A stretch of DNA of 64,000 nt from Setoptus koraiensis (lineage: Eukaryota; Arthropoda), in assembly GCA_048013815.1 (NCBI GenBank), contig CM106585.1:20460001-20524000 (forward strand), written 5' to 3'. This document shows, in pieces, positions 39,601 through 50,393 of this stretch. Under the pieces are notes generated by a model that was not told the DNA's origin, ran no database searches, and saw only the letters and a list, made by a program, of their open reading frames with translations. Made by a program: the position numbers and the translations under genes. Each line of letters starts with the position of its first letter. Position 1 is the first letter of the stretch.

Positions 39601-42600
39601 TTGTGTGTTTCTTTGAGGATATAAACATACTATTAAAAAGCTGACGCTTAAACAATGAATGATCATTAGTATTCTGCGAATCATAGGCCATTAGTAAATA
39701 AGTTTTTTGTTAACATTTATAAACTTTTCTGTTATCACTCGACCGATGATGTTCTTTTTTCTTCTTTTAGATGGATTGCAGCGACCCAGTTTCAAGCAAC
39801 GGATGCAAGGAAGGCATTCCCGTGTTTTGATGAACCATGTAAGTTATAGATATCAATGATGATGTAGTTGCAGACTATTACCGGGCTAATCGTTTCAATC
39901 AACAGTTGTGTGTGTGTGTGTCTAGCCAGTAAAAGTGTTTGGATCTATCAATCAATTGAAGAGATTTCCCATGATTTAAGTGACTCAACAAGAAAGCATC
40001 AATGTATATTTATATGTATTTCTATTTCTATTAAGAAAGCAAGTTTGCAAACTATGAGAAACAACCCGACTAGTAGCCGGTAGGAATAGGTATCATTCAT
40101 GCTTAGGTTGATGAAAGAATATCATGAAAAATGAATAGACGAATAGTCTACTTGAACTGAACATGGAGATCACTGAAATCGTCGTTTCACTATGAATAAC
40201 TTTCTCTCACATAAATGAATCCTGTTAGTAGGGTAGTAAAGTTGGCAGCCGGTAAAAAGAACGAAGATCATTGATCTATGTTATATAATAATCAACAAAA
40301 CCATCATCGGCATAATAATAATTCAAGCATATGAAATTAGTGGCTTCGGCCAACTCATCTCATCGGACCGTAACTAATTACCTAAATATTTTATCTCATG
40401 TATCCACGCACATTCAACATGGACGTTGATCTCGTCTGCATCCTTGCCAATACAAATAGTATACAAGGCAACATTTGGTATCACCATCAAACACTGGACT
40501 AACATGACTGCTCTCTCAAACATGCCCCTCGTTAGCTCAAAGTAAGTGCAAACAACTATGCCTGCAATCCCATCATAGATTGGCGCAAAGGTGCCAACTA
40601 GATTGATCATCGTTTTAGTAAAGTGTTTGCATAATATCCTTGTCCAACAACAGTCACTAACTAATTTCCTACTTCTCGATGTTAATCTGACTAACCAACT
40701 CTGAAACTACCCATTGACCATAATGATATGATACAATAATGATCCTAAATATAGTAATGATGAGCCAGGATGGGTTACGGATAAATTTGCTGTGTCTCAT
40801 CGTATGTCCACATACCTTGTAGCTTATGCTGTGACAAATTTCGAGTCTAAGACTCTCGGAAATGTGAGTGATGATGCCCATTACTTAAAATGATAGATTG
40901 TCTATTGTTGTTGTTGATGAAACTAATCTACTAACACTTATATTTCCTGATTGAATAATACGCCCACAAACTAGATCACTGTCTGGGCTAGGCCTGCGAT
41001 GATTAATTCAGCAGATTACGCTTTAAATATATCCGGCAAGATATTGAAACACTATGAAAAGTTTTTCGGTATTGATTTTCCGTTACCCAAGATGGACATG
41101 ATAGCTTTGCCTGACTTTAACGCGGGTGCCATGGAAAATTGGGGCCTAATAACTTATCGTGAAACTGCCATGTTGTATGATGAGAAAATATCATCTCTCA
41201 GCAACAAACAACGTGTGGCCACAGTTGTTGCCCATGAGCTTGCTCACCAGTGGTTTGGCAACTTAGTAACACCAAAATGGTGGGATGACCTATGGCTCAA
41301 TGAAGGTTTTGCTTCGTACGTGGAATACATTGGCGTGGATCATGTTGAACCCGATTGGAAGATGCTAGATCAATTTGTTGTTGAAGAGAATCAAGATGTG
41401 CTAAAGGCTGACTCATTGTCAACATCGCATCAAATTTCTATACCGGTCACTAACCCTGATGAGATCACTGAAATATTCGACAGGATATCCTATGGTAAAG
41501 GAGCCTCAATTATCAGAATGATGAACCACTTTTTGACTGAAGATGTTCTCAAGGCAGGTCTGAGAAATTATTTGGCCGCTCTCAAATACGGCAATGCAGA
41601 GCAATCAGATCTCTGGCATTATCTGACTGAAGTACAATCCGAAATGAACGTTAGTAAGATAGTTGATGTTAAAAAAGTTATGAACTCTTGGACATTGCAA
41701 ACAGGATTTCCATTAGTTACTTTGACACGAGATTACAAAAAGAATAGTGCCAATCTTGAACAGAATAGATTTCAAATACTGTCCAAGGAGGGAACAGCAA
41801 TTGATCTTGTTAGTAAATGGGAAATACCCATCACAATGACATCAGCGAAAAACCCAAACTGGGAGCCACGTACCAGATTGTGGATGCATCAGGACGATGA
41901 TGGTCCCGTTCCAGTAGATTCCAGTCTTGTGCCAAATACAAACCAATGGATGTTGATAAATGTAGATCAAGTTGGTTATTACAGAGTCAATTATGATGCC
42001 AAAAATTGGCAATTGCTGATAGAGCAACTAGTCGTCAATCACACCGCTATCAATCCTATCAATCGAGCTCAAATATTAGATGATATTTTTGATTTAGCCA
42101 AAAATAGTTTAATTGATTATAAGTTTGCCATGAACGCAACAAAATATCTCAAGAAAGAGACAGACTTTCTAGCTTGGGATACCATACTTAGATCGTTTGT
42201 ATTTATTGATGATATGCTTCAAAGGGCCCCTATTTATGGCGAATGGAAAGAGTATGTTTCCGAGTTGATTGAAGAATTCTACAACAAATACAAAGATCAG
42301 AGTTGGACAATCGACGGAATGAAAGAATCACATTCAAAGAATGATGTTTTAGCCATGTATAATCGTGTTAATGCTATCTCTTGGGCATGTACAGTTAATC
42401 AGCATTGTATTAAGAAGGCTCGAGTTTTGTTTGATGAGTGGAAGAATACTGGCGTAAACAACATCGACCCGAGTCTCAGAGGTATTCTTTATTGCAATGT
42501 TATTGAGAATGGAGACAAGTCAGATTGGGAATTCTTGTGGAAGAAATATGTTGTAGAACAAAGTGCAAATGAAAAAGATAGATTACTCAGATCTATGGCT

Positions 42601-43221
42601 TGCAGTAAAGAACTATGGATACTATCCAGATATTTGGAATGGATATTTGATAAAACAAAACCCATTCGACGACAAGACGGTAGCTTTGTGTTCAGAGCAG
42701 TCGCCAGGAATAATTACGGAAGAGATGTAGCATTCAACTTCTTGAGAGAGAGGTGGCAAACAATCAAGGACTAGTAAGTATCACAATGTGAATTACAAAT
42801 TGTAAGAACTGGAATATTCAGCAAGCTCAAAACTAATCATCTACTATGCTTAATACTCTCGCACAGCTATGGTAAATCGTCATTCTCATTCAGTGGTCTA
42901 ATTAAGTCAGTATCAAGCTCTTTGAATACTAACTTCGAACTGCAACAGGTGAGTAACAGCGCTAAGAACTTGATCAAGCCCCATTTGACTAATCAGAGTG
43001 ATACCATAGTTCATAATTAACATGAGCATCTCTACCTTTCCACTTCCACACCCAAACAGCTCATTTCTTTCTATAAGAGCATTCGAAATGATGTCGGGAC
43101 AGCTAAGCGATCCTTCTTGCAATCAATAGAAGAGGTGGAGAGCAACGTTGCTTGGATGTCTAAGTATTATAAGACTCTAGAGAGTTGGATCAGAGAAACC
43201 AGAGGAAAACCTCATTTGTAA
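36604..43221 (+). CDS. M1 zinc aminopeptidase (aminopeptidase N/A type), membrane-anchored
   Basis: Exons 36604-37944, 38087-38403, 39771-39838, 40460-40541, 40755-40863, 40975-42773, 42867-42948, 43060-43221; phases agree, 1319 aa. Residues 1 to about 350 form an Asn/Ser/Gln-rich tail, then a TM segment ([20 protein letters not shown]) gives a type II topology. The ectodomain starts at [19 protein letters not shown]. The substrate-anchoring GAMEN lies near residues 690-694, and the zinc site HELAHQWFG near 726 has its third ligand in [12 protein letters not shown]. The transition-state Tyr is in [10 protein letters not shown]. The ERAP1-like C-terminal domain ends normally in [11 protein letters not shown]. 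All catalytic residues are present, so it should remove N-terminal residues from extracellular peptides. The tail is about ten times the usual length (see findings). Confidence 0.93.
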
Positions 43222-43390
43222 ACTAATGAATTTGTATTCATAAACACTAATTAAATATTAATAGTAGACAAGCACGCACAACAGAACACGATGGTGTCAT
43301 AAAAACTTCAATTAATAAATATTGAATTCGTCACAATACTAACACCAGTATTATTATTGATGACATTAAGAATTATCAAAATTGATATTG

Positions 43391-44011
43391 CTACATTTCT
43401 TCATAGGTGATTTTGTGATGACAAGTCTTACATTCTTTTTCGTAAACATCGTCATCTGGAATGTAGGTAGGCTCACCAAACTCATGTTCGTGGGCGGAGG
43501 TAGATTTCTTATATAAGCTTGATCGTACTTCCATCCTGAGGCTTTTCATCTTTTTGTCATAGTTTTTCTGTTTAGCAGCAGAGCGCCTTTCTTCTCGTTT
43601 TTCTAACTCTTCCTCTAGGTTATCTTCGGAGCCATGAACCATTAGAGCCCTCTCCTCAATTTGTAACTTCAAGTACAACTTCATATCACCTCGCTGTGCG
43701 TATGGATTTTTTTTGAGTATATATCTGAGGGGTGGCTCTCTTAGGTCAAGATCGCAGTCTTTGAGAAGATATTTTGTTTTGGCTTCAGTTCGAGTTATTA
43801 ATTGGTGAACTTCTTGAGAGTCTCGACAATCATCACAGACATTCATACCAAAATGTGAATACAAATATGATCTAAGAAATCCAATGTGACAATCTTCACA
43901 ATCCTTGAGGCTGTTTTCATCGAGTGGGGGGAAAGAGCTTGATGGTAGCTTCATTGGTTGGTTGGTTATGGATGATGATCCAACAGGACCACCCGAGCTC
44001 GACGATGCCAT
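43391..44011 (-). CDS. XPA: DNA damage recognition/verification protein XPA
   Basis: Single-exon frame of 206 aa. A C4 zinc finger (Cys38, 41, 59, 62; CEDC and CDDC) is followed by the conserved DNA-binding domain: TRTEAKTKYLLKDCDLDLRE, PPLRYILKKNP, GDMKLYLKLQIEERAL. The C-terminus YEKECKTCHHKITYEEM matches the TFIIH-contacting end of vertebrate XPA. XPA acts in the nucleus in nucleotide excision repair, holding unwound DNA with RPA and recruiting ERCC1-XPF. The N-terminus is only about 37 residues before the finger, against about 100 in human, and the GGGF ERCC1-binding motif is not visible. An upstream exon cannot be excluded: a weak acceptor-like AAG sits 18 bp before the ATG. The gene is divergent from SNRNP40 across 403 bp and tail-to-tail with the aminopeptidase. 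Confidence 0.93.
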   Translation of the reverse strand: MASSSSGGPVGSSSITNQPMKLPSSSFPPLDENSLKDCEDCHIGFLRSYLYSHFGMNVCDDCRDSQEVHQLITRTEAKTKYLLKDCDLDLREPPLRYILKKNPYAQRGDMKLYLKLQIEERALMVHGSEDNLEEELEKREERRSAAKQKNYDKKMKSLRMEVRSSLYKKSTSAHEHEFGEPTYIPDDDVYEKECKTCHHKITYEEM

Positions 44012-44414
44012 TTTGTTTTTGACTTCAGCCTTATCGATTTTAAAATTAGGTGATAGCTATATGTGAATATGGCTGATCTCATTTAGGTCAAAAATCCTAA
44101 TGAAACTGATCTTTACAACTGTTGGGAGCAAACATCGGGACACAAATGCAGTTCAGATGTAAACAAAGATCAAACAGCTGATTCTTCGAGCACGCAAATC
44201 TCAAAATGCGGCATGAGTTCAATGTTTTTATGGCAGGATCTCAGAATATTGTTGCAGCAATCTAAAGCACCATCGACTATTTATTTATTTTCTTGTCTTG
44301 TATTACTGGACGAAACCTAGATAAAGACTGCAACATTCAGAGTGTCAGGATATCAAATGTATATAAATTAAATGTAGATACGAACAAAATATTCATCCTA
44401 GAACCATCTCGAAA
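44012..44414. promoter_or_regulatory. Shared intergenic region of divergent XPA and SNRNP40 starts
   Basis: 403 bp separate the two start codons, which face outward. No TATA box is obvious. This is probably a bidirectional promoter for two constitutively used nuclear genes; that is inference from spacing. Confidence 0.45.
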
Positions 44415-45691
44415 ATGACGAAAAGAGTTTCAGAAAATGAGCCGGATTTATCTATGATATTACACAAGAAATCTAAAAACTCCCCACTTGTACCCCAACC
44501 TGGAGAACAAGAATGTAAAACAATATCAGAATCAACGGTAATCATTTCGATTCTTTTTGAATAATAGATCTCAACACGGCTTATCAGCAATTGTAATCAT
44601 TTTCACCTGACATTTTCTCTTATTCATTTTCTTATTTTCTCATTGATTTAGGCCCCACCACAACAAAAAATTTCGAGCCTGAAAAGTCCAATCATGTTAC
44701 TGACAGGACACGATGGTGAAATATTTTCGACTAAATTCCATCCGAACGGGAAAACCCTAGCAAGTGCAGGAAGCGACAGATCAATCTGTAAGTAGTCCAG
44801 AAGTTAGCTCAGCGAATCAATCAAATCCAATCTATTATATAATAATCTTAATTCTATTCGACATGTCATCCAGATTTATGGAATGTACACGACAAGTGTG
44901 AAAACTATGCTATCTTGAAGGCTGTCCACTCAAACACAATATTAGACCTTGCTTATTCCAGTGATGGAGATAAGATATTTTCTTGCTCTGCTGATAAAAC
45001 GATCATTGTATGGGACACAGAAACAGGTGGAAGAATCAGAAAACTAAAGGCTCATTCGTCCATAGTGAATGCAATTGGAACTACAAATTCTGATTGTAAC
45101 CTCTTGACTTCGGTGGGAGACGATCGTCAGATCAATATATGGGACATAAGAAAAAGAAACTATGTTCACAGTTTCAAAGATACCTACCAATTGACCTCAG
45201 TGACGTTCAATAAGAATGTCGATCAAGTGATATCTGGCGGAATCGAAAATATAATTAAAGTCTGGGATATCAGAAAGAACGAACTGGCCTATCCGATGCC
45301 GTGTCACTCTGATACAGTAACAGGTCTCAGTTTGAGCCCAGATGGAAGATCCATAGTGTCAAACTCCATCGATAATACTATTCGCATATGGGACGTGAGG
45401 CCACTCGCTCCAAGAGGAAGGTTGCTGGCAACTTTGACCGGACATCAGCACAATTTCGAAAAGAATCTACTCAGGTGTAGTTGGTCGCCCGACGGGAATT
45501 TTGTCACTGGAGGTTCGGCCGACAGAATGGTGTATATTTGGAACGTCGCCAAGAGGCAAGTCGTATATAGATTACCGGGACATAGAGGGAGCGTCAACGA
45601 AGTGGTATTTCACCCTTTTGAGCCTATTGTGCTATCCTGTAGTAGCGACAAACAATTATACATGGGCGAGCTAGTACTGTCGAACGACTGA
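44415..45691 (+). CDS. SNRNP40: U5 snRNP 40-kDa WD-repeat protein
   Basis: Exons 44415-44537, 44652-44787, 44874-45691; phases agree, 358 aa, equal to the human length of 357. After a short polar N-terminus comes SSLKSPIMLLTGHDGEIFST, then seven WD40 blades with terminal motifs such as IIVWDTETG, INIWDIRKR, IKVWDIRKN, IRIWDVRPLAPRGR and VYIWNVAKR. HNFEKNLLRCSWSPDG and LPGHRGSVNEVVFHP match the SNRNP40 signature closely, which separates it from other WD proteins. It is a spliceosomal protein that contacts PRP8 in the U5 snRNP. Confidence 0.95.
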
Positions 45692-45751
45692 CAGCGCAGC
45701 TCATAAGTTGATCGCGAGACTCGTAATCATTAATTGTTTCCAATTGGACAT

Positions 45752-46155
45752 GGGACTCAAGAAAATGGGTGTCAAATGTGACATGGTACAGTAGATCTCT
45801 TTCGATAAAGGTCGGGTCACTGCCAGTGGAAATTAAGTTCCAGATGATACAAAGTCCTTATCATGCTGACATGACGTTTTTTTTTATTTTTACAGTGGAC
45901 CAGGTTTCCATTGGCGTACCATTTCTACACTCGAACTTCTCTGAAACAAGGCTAATGTAAAGTAAATTGTAAGATGATTATATTTTAGGAAATATTAAAT
46001 CACCAAAGTTACGGTCAATCTCTACAAGTGGCCCAGCTCAATATGATTGCTCCTATCAACTGTCAGCGATGCTATGCGCGCTGAAATCATTTCGCCACCT
46101 GCCGAGCGATTTTTGTCTAACTTGAGTTTGTCATCGAGCGTCTGCGTATTGGGCA
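45752..46155. repeat. 404-bp direct repeat, copy 1
   Basis: Nearly identical to 47732-48135: I count two mismatches, at the GGCCCAGC/GGCCAAGC and ATCATTT/ATCACTT sites. Both ends are sharp (GGGACTCAAG to TATTGGGCA), with a spacing of exactly 1980 bp. The unit holds a pyrimidine tract plus TTTTTACAG that looks like a splice acceptor, and an open frame ending ETRLM. The copy ends exactly where P450-like sequence begins. Confidence 0.95.
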
Positions 46156-47490
46156 ATTTTAAACGTTACGGCCCAATCGTAAGGGAACAACTAGACAATG
46201 ATCTTGTTTTTCTTCATTTATTCGATCCCAGTGACATCGAATCTCTCTTCAGACAGGAGGGGCATTTCTTGAGACTGAAGGGTCATATCCTCATCGAAGA
46301 TCACACAGGGCTTTGCTGAAATACCGTCTTGACAGGCCAGAGAAATATAATGATGGAGGTTTATTTCCTGAAAACGGTGCAAATTGGTATAAACAAAGAA
46401 AAAGATTTAACCATTTGCTGATGGCCAAGTCTAACGTTTCACGCTATGCCGACATCATAGAATCCATAACAACAAAATTCATTCCTTATCTAGTAAGCAA
46501 TAGAGATAGCAAAAGTTATGGGGTTACCTATTTACAAAAGTATTTATATGATTGGTCTATGGAGAATTCTCTTAAGATCATACTGAATACTCATGATGAT
46601 CATTTTGATAGCAAGCACTTGTCTAATATCAGGAAATTGATACAAGCCAATCATGATACGTTGGAATCTATAGCAAAAACTGAGACATCTCACAATGAAT
46701 TATGGAAAAATGCCCCAGCTAAATGCCCCATCAGAAATTATTAAGATCACAAGAAACCGTATATGATTTTGTCTTTAATCAAATCAATAGAACCAGGGCA
46801 AATAGTGAGGGCAAGTCAACCAAAGAATCACTCTTATCTCAGTTTTTGACGTTGGACGGCGCCGATGATAAAGATATCACAACAATGACCTTAGATCTTA
46901 TTCTTGCTGGTTTACACACCACCTCATTCTCCGTCGCTTTCGTTCTCTACCATTTGGCTCTCAATCCAGCAATACAAGGAGAGCTTAGGAAAGAGATTCT
47001 TCTCCATTTGCGACCCAACAAGTCTAAATTCACGAAGGAGTCATTTGACAAAATGACATTCCTTCACGATTGTGTAAAAGAAAGTATGCGATTGCAACCT
47101 CTGTCAGTTGGAACTGGCCGATATTTAGATTATGAGGCTACGGTCATACGTAATTACAGTATTAAGAAAAATACCAGGGTAATTACTCATAATCAAATAG
47201 CATGCCTGGACGAAAATACTTTCGAAGAGGCCTCACTATATAAGCCGTATCGATGGCAATCTTATCGATCCGGGCCACCGCAGAATAAACCTAATCCATT
47301 CGCATTGTTGCCGTTTGGTTACGGCGCAAGGATGTGCATAGGTCGAAGATTCGCCGAGCTCCAAATATGTCCTCTTGTTGGCCACACTATAAGGGATTTT
47401 AGGGTGGAGTGTCAAGATATAGTAAAAACAAAGACAATGTTGATAAATTTCCCAGAAAAGCCGATAACTATGAAATTTATCGATATATAG
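46156..47490 (+). pseudogene. Cytochrome P450, mitochondrial-clan-like, frameshifted and 5'-truncated
   Basis: No introns are seen. P450 sequence starts at RYGPIVREQ (about residue 80 of a normal P450), so the N-terminal leader and Pro-rich hinge are missing. It continues through HLFDPSDIESLFRQEG, then shifts frame near 46310 to KYRLDRPEKYNDGGLFPENG, a mitochondrial-clan signature. It shifts again near 46720 to KLLRSQETVYDF and stays open to the stop at 47490. The I-helix reads LILAGLHTTSFSV (usual AGxDTT has His for Asp), the K-helix KESMRLQP has ExxR, and the haem loop LPFGYGARMCIGRRFAE is intact. Two frameshifts plus truncation make it a probable pseudogene. It could be a processed copy, although no A-tract follows. 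Sequencing indels are possible at the CCCC run. Confidence 0.8.
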
Positions 47491-47634
47491 CTTCTTTATT
47501 CAGAGCATGGAGGATGTGATACATATATATGCGAAGGAAGTCGATCAGGTGAAAAAGATATAACTTAATACATGCATGACGTGAATGCAGCAAACTCTTG
47601 ATATAAATGAAATCTACTATTATAGAATAAACTT

Positions 47635-47940
47635 TTGATAACTTTGTATAAGTTGTGTATATTTGTCATAATCAACTCTTTGGTTGCTTACAAGTTTTTT
47701 TGTGCTGAAACCAGTCGATCTTTTGACATTCGGGACTCAAGAAAATGGGTGTCAAATGTGACATGGTACAGTAGATCTCTTTCGATAAAGGTCGGGTCAC
47801 TGCCAGTGGAAATTAAGTTCCAGATGATACAAAGTCCTTATCATGCTGACATGACGTTTTTTTTTATTTTTACAGTGGACCAGGTTTCCATTGGCGTACC
47901 ATTTCTACACTCGAACTTCTCTGAAACAAGGCTAATGTAA
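47635..47940 (+). other. Open frame running into repeat copy 2 (no ATG)
   Basis: A 101-codon frame starts at a TTG, not an ATG. Its first third is hydrophobic (LCIFVIINSLVAYKFFCAET) and it enters repeat copy 2 at DSRKWVSNVTW. It may be an exon remnant, as the TTTTTACAG inside could be an acceptor. Not recognised. Confidence 0.2.
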
Positions 47941-48135
47941 AGTAAATTGTAAGATGATTATATTTTAGGAAATATTAAATCACCAAAGTTACGGTCAATC
48001 TCTACAAGTGGCCAAGCTCAATATGATTGCTCCTATCAACTGTCAGCGATGCTATGCGCGCTGAAATCACTTCGCCACCTGCCGAGCGATTTTTGTCTAA
48101 CTTGAGTTTGTCATCGAGCGTCTGCGTATTGGGCA
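47732..48135. repeat. 404-bp direct repeat, copy 2
   Basis: Partner of 45752-46155 with about 99.5% identity. After its right end (TTGGGCA) the sequence continues as unrelated non-coding DNA rather than P450, so copy 2 may show what originally followed the unit. Confidence 0.95.
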
Positions 48136-48931
48136 TGCCTCATAGCGAGCGCCCAAACAAAACTCTTTAGCGGGGCGGGAGCGACCATCGGTAAGATGCG
48201 TCCTTCTGTGCCCCTTTATTGTCATCATTGTCCACGCCTCTTGGGCATTGTCCAGCCTAGGCAGGTTGCAGCAATTTGTTTATTGCAAGCGCAGCGTTAT
48301 GTCTGTTGACAAGCGATCGGCTGACATTGTTGCAAGTTGATCTCAAGGTTATGTAAATCTCGAAAGGAATCAAAGCGCCTCAAGCTGATAATCATGATTG
48401 TACCTAATGTGCGCGGTTCGGTCGGTTCGGTCGGTTGGTGTCGGCTGTGGCCAAGTGGGCGGTAATTGGCGCGTATGTTTGTCCTTGTGCCAGTTATCTC
48501 GTGCGCGAAAACATGTTTGGTTTTGTATTGGGCTGGTTCTCTGCGAAGATTGTTTTACATTCTGTATGCTATAGAATGCCAGAATCTGCCAGTACATGTG
48601 ATGATTTGATACGAGGGAGCGCGATGTGTGTGTGCACGCTGTATTATTCGAGCCGCACAACAATACAGCGTGAAACAAGACAGTCGGTATTCCATGCAGT
48701 TTGTGCATTTTAGGGCACACAAGTGTGACTAACAAAGTGAATTGCTTTAGCATTTGAGGCGCCCAAGAGCACAAAATTGCATCGCAGGCCATGCATACAG
48801 GCGCTATTCCTGCACAACCTGTGACTGCTTGCAATACTGTTTACTGCAACTACCACTACCACTGCAACTTCCACTACCATACCATACTACCAGAGCTATA
48901 TAATGGTATATAAATGATCATCAGATATTGA

Positions 48932-48971
<40 letters not shown>

Positions 48972-49872
48972 TGTGTGTGTGTTGTGTTGATGTGTGAATC
49001 TGGTGGCAGAAACGAGAACTGCGAAAGGCCTTCAGAACATTTGTGTGTATCGTGAGCGATTTTATACTCTACCGCTGTACATACTGGTATGCTGGTGTGT
49101 GTGCCACCGCTGTCACACACTGTCTGTTTGTGTGTGTGTCTGTGTGTTGCACACAATGTCTGTGTGCGTGCGTGTGTATGTGTGTGCGTGAGTGTGTGCG
49201 TGTGTGTGTGTGTGTGTGCGTTGAAACGAACGAACGAACGAACGAACGATGTTGTGTGCAAGCCTGTGCGCACTTTGCGGGCGCTCATTGGACATCGAAG
49301 TCGAATTGAGAATCTCATCCATATTCCGGGTCGTCACAAGAGTTCTTCCAACAATCTCGTAGCGCTTTCGACCGCGCCGCGGCGCTACCTCCAATCCAAT
49401 GTGCCATTCCCAGCCGGCTCACTGTCATCGGCGGCCGCGTGGCGGACAAAACCAGTTCTAAATAGTGACAGAGAATCTTCTTTGCACTCGGTGCCATTCT
49501 TGAGCGAACAGCTACTCACCCAGCAGCACAAGCACAAACAATAACTACTGCTAACGCACAGAGATCGCATCGAACAGGCATTGGCTGACGACAAAGGACG
49601 AATGCTGGCGGACCAGCGCTCACAATTGAGCAAACAGCACCAGACAGGCTCGTTTCTCCTCTCATTTTAGAACGAGAGAGTTATCAGATATGATTTTTAT
49701 TAGACATAGTCACATAGATAGCCGACAGATACACACTAGACACAGAGGCTCGCCATCGCACCTCTTTTACTTAATTTTAACCACATTATTAAAACTCTCT
49801 CATTACACAACACTATACATACGCTAAAAGGCGCTAAAACAGAGCAAGAGACAGCAAGAGAGAAGGAGAGAG

Positions 49873-49916
<44 letters not shown>

Positions 49917-50393
49917 TGCAAGCGTTCAAGGAAGAAGAAGAAGCAAGAAGATATTTATCTTGGAAAAAGCGCTATCTTTGTCATCATTTCTCACTGAAGA
50001 TTATCTGTCTCTCTCGCTCTTTTCACTCACTATGTCGGGCTATCTGTCTGTGTATGTATCTGCATCTATCGCTATCGTCATTATGTATGTTTATTGACAC
50101 TATTTATTCGTCTAGACACTTGCACATACATACAACAACGATAGGGAATCAAGTTGGTCTCAAATCTCCAATAATAATTATAATTACATCCCATTGTACT
50201 GTTAAGCCATTAAGCCAGCAACGACATTATCGAGCTTTAATTAGCGCACAACAACAGCAACAACAATAATAATACTAATAATAACAACAACGGCGGCAGC
50301 CAGCAGCAACACAATAAAACTACCCCCCCTCCCCTACTATACAAGCCAAATCAGACAATAAGATCAAAAAGTCATCATTAGCTACAGTTTCAA
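48136..50393. other. Intergenic and 5' flank of BCL9-like gene, microsatellite-rich
   Basis: Contains (GT)n at 48934-48982, interrupted (TG)n at 49127-49223, (AACG)6 at 49225-49249 and (AG)n at 49866-49914. An open frame at 49317-49544 is Ser/Arg-rich without recognisable domains. CAA-rich sequence at 50250-50310 looks like 5' UTR. The sequence before the ATG at 50394 (GCTACAG) could be an acceptor for an unseen upstream exon. Confidence 0.5.
49866..49914. repeat. (AG)n microsatellite upstream of BCL9-like gene
   Basis: About 20 uninterrupted AG units 480 bp before the start codon, preceded by broken GAGA sequence. Confidence 0.95.

Noticed and set aside
45752-48135. LTR-type element carrying a P450 (404-bp repeats starting TG and ending CA in copy 1)
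   Set aside because: Copy 2 is not preceded by the matching T, the flanks show no target-site duplication, and no retroelement protein, primer-binding site or polypurine tract is visible.
48896-49394. Several overlapping open frames on both strands
   Set aside because: They arise from (GT)n and (AACG)n repeats and lack any domain or splice support.
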